Shown here: positions 26,471-44,810 of the stretch, piece after piece
Layout: each line of letters starts with the position of its first letter
How positions within the stretch are numbered: the first letter of the stretch is position 1
Assembly (NCBI GenBank): GCA_933228675.1
Contig: OW121740.1
Span: 159,026,486 to 159,090,485, forward strand
Length of the DNA stretch: 64,000 bases
Source of the DNA: Stomorhina lunata
Lineage: Eukaryota > Arthropoda > Insecta > Diptera > Rhiniidae
Direction: 5' to 3'
Notes under the pieces: generated by a model
Seen by the model: the letters and a program-made list of their open reading frames with translations, nothing else
The model's database searches: none
What the model was told of the DNA's origin: nothing
Translations under genes and position numbers: made by a program

Positions 26471-27185
26471 AATTTTCGATAAAAATATTTTTCTTTAGAA
26501 AAATTTTCGAAAAAACTATTTTTCTTCAGAAAAATTTTCGACAAAAATATTTTTCTAAAAAAAATTTTAGAGAAATATATTTTTTATAGAGAAATTTTCG
26601 ATACAAAAATTTTCTGTAAATAAATTTTTGTGTCATAAATTTTCTGCAAAAAAATGTTTGGTACAAAAATTTTCTGTAAAAAAATTTTTGATATAAAAAT
26701 TTTTGACACAAAATTTTCTGTAAAAAAAAAAAAATTTGTGTCATAAATTTTCTGTCAAAAAATTTTTGATACAAAAAAATTCTGTAAAAAAATTTTTGAT
26801 ATAAACATTTTTGACACAAAAGCTTTCTATAGAACAATTTTTAATATAAAAATTTTCTATAGAACAATTTTTGATACAAAAATTATCTATAGAAAAATTT
26901 CTGATGCAAAATTTTTTGGTAAAAATTTTTTTTATATAAAAATTTTTCATAAAAAAATTTTCTATAGAAACAAATTTGATAAAAAAAATTTTGTATCGAA
27001 AAATAATTGATCAAAAATTTTTAATAGATGAAAACAATATTTGCAGTAAAATTATTGATAAAAAAAGTTCTACAGAAAAATGTTTTTATCAAATTTTTTT
27101 AAGTAAAAAATTTTCTATAGCAAAATTTTTGATACAAAAATTTTCTATAGAAAAACTTTCAATACAAAAATTTTCAGTCGATAAT
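26471..27185. repeat. 30-bp satellite array, GATACAAAAATTTTCTATAG type
   Basis: Units of about 30 bp, TTTTCTATAGAAAAATTTTT plus GATACAAAAA, rather diverged. The array resumes at 27,432-27,592 after a 250-bp interruption that contains the ribozyme-bearing repeat. Confidence 0.9.
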
Positions 27186-27244
27186 CTACGCTTTTACTTT
27201 TGGTTTATGAACATAATTCTGAAAAGTTTTGTTTGTAAATATAG

Positions 27245-27432
27245 TAATAATGCGATGTTTTCTATCTGTCTAAATTAGGGATAATCCTCCTGAAGAGATG
27301 GCTTAACCAACCATCGAAAGGCGTCGAGGAATTTGGTTTCTCCGCAAACATTTTTTGTCTTTTTATCAATAAATTGGTCTGTTACATTAATAAATAAATG
27401 TAACAGATTTGGGATCAAATGCGAATACTCTT
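27245..27432 (+). repeat. Dispersed ribozyme-bearing repeat, copy 1
   Basis: Shares with 61,303-61,480 the run ATTAGGGATAATCCTCCTGA, then the hammerhead-like core, CAAACATTTTTTG-type sequence, a loop-AATAAATA hairpin (27,378-27,407) and GGGATCAAATGCGAATACTC against GGGATTCTTAGTGCAATACAC. It interrupts a 30-bp satellite array. Likely a fragment of a Penelope-like element or retrozyme (inference). Confidence 0.8.
27278..27330 (+). ncRNA. Hammerhead ribozyme-like motif, copy 1 (probably weak or decayed)
   Basis: Stem I TCCTC (27,285-27,289) pairs with GAGGA (27,326-27,330). The core CTGAAGA fits the consensus CUGANGA. Stem II GATGG/CCATC has 5 bp, then GAAA and GTC before the predicted cut after C27,325. 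Stem III is damaged: the segment reads AGGCGT where the other copy has self-pairing ACGCGT. Cleavage would therefore be slower or absent. Confidence 0.55.
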
Positions 27433-27592
27433 CTTTTTGAACAAAAATTTTCTATAGAAAAATTTTTGATACAAAAATTTTCTATAGAAAAATTTTTGAT
27501 ACAAAAATTTTCTGTAGAACAATTTTTGATACAAAAATTTTCTATAAAAAAAATTTTGATACAAAAATTTTTAATAGAAAAATGTTTGTTTC
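27432..27592. repeat. 30-bp satellite array, continuation
   Basis: About five copies of the same 30-bp unit as 26,471-27,185 (GATACAAAAATTTTCTATAG), starting right after the ribozyme-bearing repeat. Confidence 0.9.
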
Positions 27593-28137
27593 GCACATTT
27601 GCAGCACGATTTTAAAATTTAAAACGCACAGGGTTTTTGTTTTAAGAAATTAGGTAAGTTTTTATCAAAAGTTTCGCTATTTTTTTTAATTTTTCGTAAT
27701 CTTTTAAATTCAACTTTTTTCTATAAAAACCTATTTCGTTTTATGCATTATTTTAAAAGTAGTTCTATATAGAAAAAAACGAGATATTACAAATTGGCAT
27801 CGGTTTATATTTACAAAAGTAAACTTTTTAAACTTTTTCCAAAGTTAAAATTTTTTGATTGCGAACAAAATAAGGTCAATGTTAGTTTATTCAAAACTTA
27901 ATAACTTTTAGGTTTTTTGTCTAATTTAAAAAAATTGAAACCACGTTTTATTAGAAACAAAATTCTCTCATTATATTGATATAAACTTTTATGAGCTTTC
28001 ATATTAAAATGAGCAATAAAAAGCTACTAAAGTCAAAAAAGTGTACAAATTTTGTTTTTATTTTAGATAATCTTAACAAAAAGGCACTTTTGATTTGACA
28101 AATGTATCAAAAATTATATACCATTCAAAAGCGCAAT
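27593..28137. other. Intronic spacer, nothing recognised
   Basis: AT-rich non-repetitive DNA leading into the triplicated unit. Confidence 0.45.
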
Positions 28138-29800
28138 TTCTTTTCTTTTATTTGCCTGTAAGAAAAGTAAAATCGGAAACAAACTGGCAGTGCTATGGAT
28201 CGATATATTGATGAACCTCGTTAAAATCGGTTATTTGTCATATACTCAATGAGTCCTACAACCGAAGCTAGGTCGTTACACGAGTTTTTTTTTAGTGTAA
28301 CCGAGTGTTATTTTAGACATTAAAAAAGTAAATAAAAAAAATCTAAAGATTGGTCCTGGAAAAGACAATATTATATAAAGATATTATATTTCATACATTT
28401 TTTTCTGTCAAATGTGAAATTAAAGTGGATAAAAAGCTATGAAAAACCTATAAACGCACAATTAAATATACATTTCATGAGCACGTGTGTGTGCCTTAGC
28501 TTTCTCTGATTGGATAATCGTCCCCATTAGTTGTTTTCTAATTAGATTAAAAGCCGTATGCTCTCTTTTTTATGGGACTTTTCAAAACGACCATACGGCA
28601 AATCAATGTATGGAAGTGCAACATCTTTAAATTATAGAGTCTTTGGTCCAGGCACTATTTTCTTTTATTTGCCTCTAAGAAAAGTAAAATCGGATACAAA
28701 CTGGCAGAGCTATGGATCGATATGTTGATGAACCTTGTTGAAATCGGTTATTTGCGTATAACTTTTAAATTTGGACGTATTTCTGAAATCTTTTTGCACG
28801 ATTTGTCATGTACTGAATAAGGCCTACAACCGAAGCTAGGTCGTTACCCGAGTTTTTTTTAGTGTGTAACCGAGTGTTATTTTAGACATTAAAAAAGTAA
28901 ATAAAAAAATCTAAAGATTGGTCCTGGAAAAGACAATATTATATAAAGATATTATACTTCATAAATTAGTTTTCTGTCAAATGTGAAATTAAAGTGGATA
29001 AAAAGCTATGAAAAACCTATAAACGCGCAATTAAATATACATTTCATGAGCACGTGTGTGTGCCTTAGCTTTCTCTTATTGGATAATCGTCCCCATTAGT
29101 TGTTTTCTAATTAGATTAAAAGCCGTGTGCTCTCTTTTTTATGGGACTTTTCAAAACGACCATACGGCAAATCAATGTATGGAAGTGCAACATCTTTATA
29201 TTATAGAGTCTTTGGTCCAGGCACTATTTTCTTTTATTTGCCTCTAAGAAAAGTAAAATCGGATACAAACTGGCAGAGCTATGGATCGATATGTTGATGA
29301 ACCTTGTTAAAATCGGTTATTTGCGTATAACTTTTAAATTTGGACGTATTTCTGAAATCTTTTTGCACGATTTGTCATGTACTGAATAAGGCCTACAACC
29401 GAAGCTAGGTCGTTACCCGAGTTTTTTTTTTAGTGAAACCGAGTGTTATTTTAGACATTAAAAAAGTAAATAAAAAAAATCTTAAGATTGGTCCTGGAAA
29501 AGACAATATTATATAAAGATATTATACTTCATAAATTAGTTTTCTGTCAAATGTGAAATTAAAGTGGATAAAAAGCTATGAAAAACCTATAAACGCGCAA
29601 TTAAATATACATTTCATGAGCACGTGTGTGTGCCTTAGCTTTCTCTTATTGGATAATCGTCCCCATTAGTTGTTTTCTAATTAGATTAAAAGCCGTATGC
29701 TCTCTTTTTTATGGGACTTTTCAAAACGACCATACGGCAAATCAATGTATGGAAGTGCAACATCTTAATATTATAGAGTCTTTGGTCCAGGCACTATTTC
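28138..29800 (+). repeat. Three tandem copies of a roughly 570-bp unit
   Basis: Copies start near 28,138, 28,661 and 29,227 at TTTCTTTTATTTGCCT. Copy 1 is about 45 bp shorter, lacking the TTGGACGTATTTCTGAAATC segment. Copies 2 and 3 are almost identical. Each contains TGAGCACGTGTGTGTGCC and then a start-like ATGCTCTCTTTTTTATGGG (28,558 and 29,697; GTG in copy 2 at about 29,127) that opens about 32 codons related to the frame at 18,598-19,053. No copy keeps a long frame. A tandem duplication of a dispersed repeat. Confidence 0.93.
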
Positions 29801-31416
<1,616 letters not shown>

Positions 31417-31679
31417 CTAAAGAAAAAGACAATCAAGAGGAGTCAAAAAATGTTATAAATGAGGGGAATTAAAAAATGTAAATTAAAAACATTTAATATA
31501 AATAAAAACTAATCCCCTGATTCAGAAACGAAAAATAAAGTTATGACAAACTTATAAATCAAATTTTTCTTACAAAATTACTACTACAACAAGCCTTTGA
31601 TAAATTTTATAATTCGTTTATGAATTAGGGGTAAACACTTAAGTTGCCAACAAATGTTGGGACTAAATCGAAGCATGTA

Positions 31680-32240
31680 CAGTGGTGAGCATATTTATTT
31701 TGACATAGCATTTATTTTTCTTGTTTTATTACTTCTGGTGCAATGTTATTAAAAAAATAAGTAAAAACAGTTAAAATTGCAACAAATGTTGTAATTTATT
31801 AGAACACAAACACTTTTCACATTTTTAATTTTTTTTTTGTAATTATTCACAAAAGCTTGGAAATAGATTTCTATGAAGTTTTTTCAACCATTGATGAATT
31901 CCGTTCCAAATCGCCTCCAAAAAGTATAAAATACTAAAGGTGGATACATTTTATATTAATCCAAATAATTATTCTTAATTTTTGTTGACCTTGAAGTTCC
32001 CAATTTGTTGATATGCAATGCAAAAACATGTCAAAATACTTATGCCTTATACTGAATCTTCGACTTTTTAGTTTCAATTAAATAAAAAAATATTACAAAA
32101 ACGTTAAAAATGTGAAAAGTGTTTTGTGTTCTAATAAATAACAATATTTGTTGCAATTTAACCTATTTTTAATTGCAATGGACCAAAAATAAAAAAGAAG
32201 AAAAACAAATAATATGTCAAAATAAATATGCCGACCACTG
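31680..32240. mobile_element. Tc1-like MITE, 561 bp
   Basis: The left end CAGTGGTGAGCATATTTATT and the right end, read inverted, CAGTGGTCGGCATATTTATT form terminal inverted repeats that continue (TTTGACATA) for about 60-70 bp. TA flanks both sides. A CAGTGG-type terminus and TA duplication are standard for Tc1/mariner elements. A second inverted pair inside (GTGTTCTAATAAA-type near 32,140 against TTTATTAGAACAC near 31,800) makes most of the element foldback. No transposase. It sits in the 1.25-kb intron between Ace exons 3 and 4. Confidence 0.85.
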
Positions 32241-32243
32241 TAT

Positions 32244-32593
32244 ATTAGAGTGCCAGTAATTTTTCAAAGTTGGAATTTGTGTGCGGCCAACCCCCAAATT
32301 TGTTCGAAATGCTAAAACAAATAATCCCTTAAAAATTTGAGGTCAATCGGATGGGGGGAAAGCGTGCCCATGGCCCGACCAAAATTGCAATTGTAAATCA
32401 TATCTTACTTTGGAATTTTTTTATGCTACAGTATAAATAAGGTTATTTACAATAAAATTAATAAAATCAGGTATTTTGCAATTTTGGGCGGGCCATGGGT
32501 ACTCTTTCCTCCCATCCGATTGCCCTCAAATTTTCAAGGAATTATATTTATATCATTTCAAAACTTCTCCATATACACTATTGGCACTCTAAT
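32244..32593. mobile_element. Foldback MITE, ATTAGAGTGCCA termini, 350 bp
   Basis: Exact termini ATTAGAGTGCCA/TGGCACTCTAAT. The arms stay complementary for about 150 bp; AATTTGAGGTCAATCGGATG at left matches AATTTGAGGGCAATCGGATG from the inverted right arm, and CCCATGGCCCG is present in both. GTAT occurs immediately outside both ends, a possible 4-bp target duplication. It starts 3 bp from the end of the Tc1-like MITE. The superfamily cannot be told from the termini alone. Confidence 0.8.
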
Positions 32594-32644
32594 GTATATA
32601 AATAAATAAAAAATAATTTTGATATTTATGCCCTTTTCCACTTA

Positions 32645-33226
<582 letters not shown>

Positions 33227-33283
33227 TTAAATAATGTAGTGATATTTAAATGCGTTTTTAGAAATAATAACCGCATTATAGGG

Positions 33284-36920
<3,637 letters not shown>

Positions 36921-36935
36921 TTGAACAAAATTTTC

Positions 36936-36963
36936 TATCATTAAAATGTACATTTTAATGATA
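36936..36963. repeat. 28-bp perfect palindrome
   Basis: TATCATTAAAATGT followed by its exact reverse complement, with no spacer, at the left edge of the 28-bp satellite array. It could form a 14-bp stem. Confidence 0.85.
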
Positions 36964-36964
36964 A

Positions 36965-39900
36965 AAATCTTATTTTTTTGTCCGCTGAAAAATTTTATAT
37001 ACCAAATTTTTGATAAAAGGTCTTTAAGTTCAAAAATTTTTGTCGAAAATTTTTGATGAAAAATTTTTTAAAGACAATTTTTCATGAAAAACTTTTTATA
37101 GAAAATTTTTGATGAACAATTTTTTATATGACAAAAATTTTTTATAGAAAAATTACGATGATAAATTTTTTATAAAAAATTTTGGTAATACACTTTTTAT
37201 ACAAAATTTCGATGATAAATTTTATATAAAATTTTTGATGAGAAATTCTTAATAAAAAACTGTCGATGATAAATTTTTTATAGAAAATTTTGGATGGTAA
37301 ATTTTTTATAGAAAATTCTCGATTACAAATTTATTATAGGAAATTGTCGATGATAATTTTTTGTAGAAAATTTTCGAAAAAACCTTTTTTATAAAAAATT
37401 TTCGATGAAAAATTTTCAATAGAAAATTTTTGACAAAAAATTTGTTATAGAAAATTTTCGATGAAAAATTTTTTGTAAACAATTTTTAATGAAAAGTTTT
37501 TTAAACAAATTTTAAATGAAAAGTTTTTTATAGAAAATTTTCGATAAAAAATTTTTTAATAGAAAATTTTCGATGCAAAACTCTTTATAGAATTTTTCGA
37601 TAAACTATTTTCGATGAAAAATTTTTATAAAAAATTTTCAATGAAAAATTTTTCATTGAAAAATTTCTATAGAAAATTATCGATGATAAATTTTTTATAG
37701 AAAATTTCGATGATAAATTTTTTATAAACAAATTTCGATGATACATTTTTTATATAAAATTTTGGATGAGAAATTTTTTATAAAAAATTTATGATAAATT
37801 TTTAATAAATTTTTTGTAGAAAAATTTCGATGATAATTTTTTTATAAAAATTTTCGATGATTAATTTTTTATATAAAATTTTTGATGAGAAATTTTTTAT
37901 AAAAAAATTTTTAATGAAAAATTTTTTATAGAAAATTTTTAATAAAAAATTTTTTATAGAAAATTTTTAATAAAAAATTTTTTAATAAAATGTTCGATGA
38001 TAAATTTTTTAAAGAAATTTGTTGATGATATTTTTTTAATAGAAAATTTTCGATAAAAAGTTTTTACTGAAAATGTTCGATTTTAAATTTTTAAATAAAA
38101 CTTTTGATGATAAATTTTTTATAGAAAATTTACCGTAAAAATTGTTTTATAGAAAATTTTTGATGATAAATTTGCATAGACAATTTTCGATTACAAATTT
38201 ATTATAGAAAATTGTCGATGATAATTTTTTATGAAAAATTTTCGATAAAAACCTTTTTTATAGAAAATTTTCCATTAAAAATTTTTAATAGAAAATTTTT
38301 GATAAAAAAATTTTTAATAGAAAATTTTTGATAAAAAAATTTTTTATAGAAAATTTTCGATGAAAAATTTAAAAAATTGGATTAAAAGTTTTTTATAGAA
38401 AAATTTCGATGAAAAGTTTTTTAGAAAAATTTCGATGAAAAATTTTTTTATAGAAAATTTTGATGAAAAAATTTTTATTGAAATTTTTCGATGAAAAATT
38501 TTTTTATAGAAAATTTTCGAAGAAAAAATTTTTATAGAATTTTTATAGAAAATTTTTGAAGAACATTTTATGATAGAAAAATTAATTTTTTTTTTTTTGT
38601 TAATTTTTATGAAACATTTAATAAAAAAAAATTTATAGAAAATTTCGATGATAAATTTTTTATATAAAATTTTCGGTAAAAAACTTTTTATAAAAAAATT
38701 TCGTTAAAAAATTTTTTATAGAAAATTTTTGATGATAAATTTTTTATAGAAAATTTCCCATAAAAAATTTTTTATAGAAAATTTTTGATAATAAATTTTT
38801 ATAGACAATTTTCGATTAAAAATTTATTATGGAAAATTGTCGATGATAATTTTTTATGAAAAATTTTCGATAAAAACCTTTTTTATAAAAAGTTTTCCAT
38901 TAAAAATTTTTAATAAAAAATTTTTGATAAAAAATTTTTTTACAGAAAATTTTCGATGGAAAATTTATTATAAAAAAATTTGATAAAAAGTTTTTTATAG
39001 AAAAATTTCGATGAAAAGTTTTTATAGAAAAATTTCGATGAAAAGTTTTTATAGAAAAATTTCGATGAAAAATTTTTTTATAGAAAATTTTCTAAAAAAT
39101 TTTTTTTTATAGAAAATTTTCTATGAAAAATTTTTTTATAGAAAATTTTTGATGAAAAAATTTTTATAGAAAATTTTCGACGAACATTTTATGATAGCAA
39201 AATTATTTTTTTTTTTTTTTTTGTTAATTAATAAAAAATTATCTATAGAAAATTTATAATAAACAATTTTTTATAGAAAATTCTAAATGAAGAATTTTTT
39301 ATAGAAAGTTTTTGATGATAAATTTTTTATAAAAAATTTATCATCGATAATAAATTTTTTATATAAAATTTTCGGTAAAAAATTTTTTATAGAAAATTTA
39401 CGAAAAATTTTTTATAGAAAATTTTGGGTAAAAAATTTTTTATAGAAAATTTTCGGTAAAAAATTTTTTATAGAAAATTTTCGGTAAAAAAATGTTTATA
39501 GAAAATTAAAAAAATAAAATTTTCGGTAAAAAATTTTTATAGAAAATTTACGAAAAATTTTTTATAGAAAATTTTGGGTAAAAAATTTTTTATAGAAAGT
39601 TTTCGATAAAAATATGTTTATAGAAAATTTTCAATGAAAATTTTTTTATAGAAAATGTTCGATTAGAAAATTTCAGGAAAAAAAATATTTATAGAAAATT
39701 CCGTTAAAAAATTGTTTATAGAAAATTTTCGATGAAAAATTCTTTATATAAAATTTTCGATGAAAAATTTTTTATAGAAAATTTTCGATAAAAAATTTGT
39801 TATAGAAAATTTTCGATAAAAAAATTTTTCAGTGAAATATCTTTTATAGAAAAATTTGTTATCAAAAATTTTCGATTTAAATTTTTTTATAAAAAATTTT

Positions 39901-40540
39901 CATTTAAAATTTTTTATAAAAAATTTTCGATTTAAAATTTTTTATATAAAATTTTCGATTTAAAATTTTTTATATAAAATTTTCGATTTAAAATTTTTTA
40001 TATAAAATTTTCGATTTAAAATTTTTTATATAAAATTTTCGATGAAAAATTTTTATAGAAAATTTTCGATGAACAATTTTTTATAGAAAATTTTCGATGA
40101 ACAATTTTTTATAGAAAACTTTCGATAAATCATTTTTTATAGAAATTGTAGTTAAAACATTTTTTATAAAAAATTGTCGTTGTAAACATTTTTTTGTAGA
40201 AATTTTTTTATTAAAAATTTGGAAAAAAAAATTTTATAAAAAATTGTTGATCAAAATTTTTTATAGAAAATTTTCGATGGAAATTTTTTTATAAAAAATT
40301 GTCGATGAAATATTTTCTACAGAAAAATTTCAATGAACAATTTTTAGTAACAAATTTTTTTGTAAAAAAAATTTGTTTTAAAAAAAATTTTGTAGAAAAA
40401 TTTAGAAGAAAAATTTGAATAGAAAAATTTCGATGCAAAATTTTTTTATAGAAAGTTTTTGGAAAAAAATTTTGACAGAAAATTTTTGATAAAATAGATG
40501 AAATATTTTTTATAGAAAATTTTAAATGAACAATTTTTAA
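36965..40540. repeat. 28-bp satellite array
   Basis: Diverged units of about 28 bp: TTTTTTATAGAAAATTTTCG plus ATGAAAAA. A clean run of about five 28-bp copies (AAAATTTTCGATTTAAAATT) occurs at 39,895-40,040. Segments around 38,200-38,560 and 38,815-39,190 are near copies of each other, ending in ACATTTTATGATAG and a long T run, so block duplication of about 620 bp has occurred. Confidence 0.92.
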
Positions 40541-41477
40541 TAGATTTATGACATTTTTTGATATTATAATTTAAGATAATTTTGTAAATGTTCGTCATTT
40601 TCCATCATTCTTGTACCAATTTTATACAGGGGAATGACGAAATATTTTTAAATCTCTTATAATTCGTTTAAATGTCAAGATTTTAATGGGTACCTGCGAT
40701 TATTGGTTAGTTATTATAGAAGTATTAAAGTTAAAGATTTAAATGAAAACCTTAAGTGGTAGCGAATATTCTAAATTATGCTCGAAAATTGTTTCCTGTA
40801 AACCACTGTGCATCGTTTATATACTCTAAATTAAATAATTTTCCTGAAAATTTGCTGCTTTACTGTAATAGACAAAAAGTTTAAGACATTAATATGTGTG
40901 AGTGTAAGGATGTGGTAATTTTGTCTTATTTTTATAATATGAGTGTATGTGTGTATGTTTTAGGCCTGATACTCATAATAATCAAGTTAATTAACTTATT
41001 GATAATATTAACAAATAAAATTATTTTATTGTTTAGTAAATATAAGCACTATTAGGTATTAAAACCAATACTTACATAAAAGTTAAATATTTGTAAATAT
41101 TTAAGAATGTGTATAAATTTGAGAAATTATTATCCTTAACACAAAAAATTTCAAGTATAATTAAGAACTTTCTAAATATTTCAGAAAACTATGACTTTAA
41201 TTGAATTAGTCTTTGTCAAATTTAAATTCATAGCATATGCACTTTAACCAAAGCCTATTATTAGAATAGAAAATAAAAAGCCTCAATTCAATTGCCCCAA
41301 ACCAAAGGAGAACAATTACCCCTTAAACTAAACAGAAAATTCGGAAAACTGAGAAAACAAACCAAATGCATAATCAGTTTTGGCAATATACCAAAAATTT
41401 TACTCGGCTTAAACCCCAAACAAAATTCAGAGCTAGGGCAACAGCAGCAACAAACGAGTAGATGGCTCTGCACCAGA

Positions 41478-41499
41478 TGACGTCATTGAATTGACGTCA
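41478..41499. promoter_or_regulatory. Two perfect CRE palindromes
   Basis: TGACGTCA at 41,478-41,485 and again at 41,492-41,499, with 6 bp between. This octamer is the classical CREB/ATF full site. Two so close in very AT-rich DNA are unlikely by chance and suggest an intronic enhancer of Ace. A third copy lies at 45,529-45,536. Confidence 0.4.
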
Positions 41500-42294
41500 C
41501 AACGAAATCTGTTATAAAGGAAATCTTCTGTGTAAAAAATAAATGAAAACATATAAAAAATATTTGTTTGTTTTAATTTATTTCTTGCAAGTTTTTGTTA
41601 AAAAAGAAAAAAAAATAAAATCATAAAAAAAAACCAAAACGAACAGAAGAGAACAGAACATGTATAAACAATAAAATTTATGTTAAATGCTGCAAAATAT
41701 AAATTTCTAGGGGTAGAATTTTAAAAAGTAGGTTAAACTATACTAGAGCTACGAACTGAAGAAGAACAACGATGGAAACATGAATGCCTTAGTCGCAGTC
41801 GTAGCTCTTTTCAGAAGTTTATGTAAGTTAAATATTTATGAGAATATCATACGAATAGTCGTCATACAAACACACAGATAAGACTTAAGATTTATGTGTG
41901 TACGAGTATATGTGCTTGCATACACATACATCTTAACAAAAGTATTTGATGAACGATTGTTTAAGGATCAGTTGAAGATTAATGACTTGACAATAAATTT
42001 TAATATTTTTTATTTCCTATAAATGTATAAATTATTTTTTTTTCTTAAGAAAAAATTGTATAAGCAAATTTTTCTAAAAAAAAAAGCATATAAAAGGTTT
42101 TAAAAAACTTTTCTATAGAAAATATGTGTTTTTTTTAACTTTTCTGTGGGATACATTTTATACCAAAATTTTCTAAATAGATAAATTTTATCTTAAAAAT
42201 TTTGATATTGGAAAAATTGTAGACCAAAAATTGTGGTATAGTAAAAATTATGTATCAAAAATGTATCTTTCTGAAATCTTTTTCCATGCAATCG

Positions 42295-42385
42295 TGAAAA
42301 GGTTGGTTTATCAAAAAAAAAAACTATTTATCAGAATAATAACCAATTGTATAAAATTTGGATCCTAGTGCAATACTCTTATCTT
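42295..42385 (+). repeat. Dispersed ribozyme-bearing repeat, partial copy 3
   Basis: Resembles the downstream half of the repeat at 61,385-61,480: TGGTTTATCAAAAAA, CTATTTAT, then GGATCCTAGTGCAATACTC. The hammerhead core is absent. Confidence 0.5.
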
Positions 42386-42439
42386 AAACTTCGAATTAAA
42401 TGTTTGATATCCCATAATATTTAAAATGAAACATTTTCC

Positions 42440-44810
42440 TTCAAAAAATTTTCTATATCAAAAAATTTTCTACACAAAAAATTTCTACATTTTCTGTTGA
42501 AAAAATATAATCTACATCAAAAGGAAAAATCTTATTAAATTCTCTAGGAAAGAGTTGAAATTTTTTATAAGAAAAATCAAAAGATTTTTTACAAGAAAAA
42601 ATCAAAAGATTTTTTACAAGAAAAAATTAAAAATTTTTCCATAAGAAAAAATCAAAATTTTTTCTATAAGAAAAAATCAAATCAAAATTTTTTATAAAAA
42701 AAAAAATATTATTTTTTATAAGAAAAAAACAAAATTTTTTCTATAATAAAATATCAAAATTTTTTCTATTAGAAAAAATTAAAATTATTTCTGTAAGACA
42801 AAATCTATATTTTTATAAGAAAAAGTCTAATTTTTTTTACAAGAAAAAATCAAAATTTTTTCTATAAGAAAAACTCAAAATTTTTTCTGTAAGAAAAACT
42901 CAAAATTTTTTCTGTAAGAAAAAATCAAAACTTTTTCTTTAAGAAAAAATCTCAATTTTTTATATAAGAAAAAACCAAAAACTGTCTATAAGAAAAATCA
43001 AAATTTTTTTCTTTAAGAAAAAATCAAAAATTTTTTATAAGAAAAAATCAAAATTTTTTCTATAAGAAAAAATTAAAATTTTTTCTATAAGAAAAAATCA
43101 ATTCTTTTTCTTTAAGAGAAAATCAAAATGTTTTCTATAGGAAATAATCATTCTCTCTACAAGAGAAAATTATAATATTTTCTATTTGAGAAAAAATCAT
43201 TATTTTTTCAAAATTTTTTTTATAAGAAAAAATAAATTTTTTCTATAAGAAAAAATCTAATTATTTTCTATAAGAAAAAATCTAAATTTTTTTATAGAAA
43301 AAAATCAAAATTATTTTCTATAAGAAAAAGTCAAAAGTTTTTCTTTAAGAAAAAATCAAAATTTTTTCTTTAAGAAAAAATTAAAATTTTTTCTATAAGG
43401 AAAAATCTAAGTTTTTTTAAGAAAAAATTTAAATCCTTTTTATAAAAAAATTTAAATATTTTCTATGAGAAAAAATTAAAATATTTTTTATATTATGATT
43501 TTTTTTAGAAGAAGAAATCAAAATCTTTCCTATAAGCAAAAATTAAAATTTTTTGTATAAGAAAAAACAAAATTTTTTTTCTTTAAGAAAAAGGAAAAAT
43601 GAAAATGTTTGCTTTAAGAAAAAATTAAAATTTTTTCTTTAAGAAAAAATCAAAAGTTTTTCTTTAAGAAAAAATCAAAAGCTTTTTCTCTAAAAGAAAT
43701 AAAAAATTTTTCTAAATGAAAAATTTTTACTTTGAGAACAAATCAAAATATTTTCTTTAAAAAAAATCAAAAGCTTTTCTTTAAGAAAAAATCAAAATAA
43801 AAATTTTTTAATTAAGAAAAATTCAAATTTTTTTCTCTAAGGAAAAATCAAAATTTTGTGCTTTAAGAAAAAATTAAAATTTTTTCTTTAAGAAAAATTC
43901 AACATTTTTTCTTTGAGAGAAAATCAAAATTTTTTCATTAAGAAAAAATCAAAATTTTTACTTTGAGAAAAAATCAAAATATTTTCTTAAGGAAAAATCA
44001 AAAGTTTTTCTTTAAGAAAAAATCAAAAGCTTTTTCTCTAAAAGAAATAAAAAATTTTTCTAAATGAAAAATTTTTACTTTGAGAACAAACCAAAATATT
44101 TTCTTTAAGAAAAAATCAAAAGTTTTTCTTTAGGAAAAAATCAATATAAAAATTTTTTAATTAAGAAAAATTCAAAATTTTTTCTCTAAGGAAAAAGAAA
44201 AAATTAAAATTTTTTCTTTAAGAAAAATTCAACATTTTTTCTTTAAGAAAAAATCAAAATTTTTTCTTTAAGAAAAAATCAAAATTTTTACTTTGAGAAA
44301 ACATCAAAATATTTGCTTTAAGAAAAAATCAAAAGTTTTTCTTTAAGAAAAAATCAAAAGCTTTTTCTTTAAAAAAAATAAAAAAATTTTCTAAATGAAA
44401 AATAAAATTTTTTTCTATAAGAAAAAATCGAATTCTTTCTATAACAAAAACTAAAATTTTTTCTATACGAAAAAATCAAAATTTTTTCTATTAGAAAAAA
44501 ATAAAATTATTTCTATACAACAAAATCTAAATTTTTTATAAGAAAAAGTCTAATTTTTTCTACAATAAAAAATCAAAATTTTTTCTACAATAAAAAATCA
44601 AAATTTTTTCTTTAAGAAAAATCAAAATTTTTTCTTTAAGAAAAAATCAAAATTTTTTCCATGAGAAAAAATCAAAATTTTTTTCTATGAGAAAAAATCA
44701 AAATTTTTTATATAAGAAAAAAACAAAAATTTTCTAAAAGAAAAAATCAACATTTTTTCTTTAAGAAAAAATCAAATCAAATCTATTTGATCAAATCAAA
44801 TCTATTTGAT
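42440..44810. repeat. 25-bp satellite array (AAGAAAAAATCAAAATTTTT)
   Basis: Tandem units of about 25 bp, CTTTAAGAAAAAATCAAAAT plus TTTTT, with CTATAAG variants. Block duplication is visible: the stretch with CTTTTTCTCTAAAAGAAATA near 43,680 recurs near 44,030. At 44,770-44,812 it ends in two copies of AAATCAAATCTATTTGAT. Confidence 0.92.

Larger units (their letters stand above)
40541..42439. other. Unique intronic sequence with CRE-like sites
   Basis: Mostly non-repetitive. Overlapping open frames at 41,288-41,480 on both strands look like chance. A short inverted pair GAGCTACGA/TCGTAGCTC spans 41,747-41,812. A fragment related to the ribozyme-bearing repeat lies at about 42,295-42,385. Confidence 0.45.
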
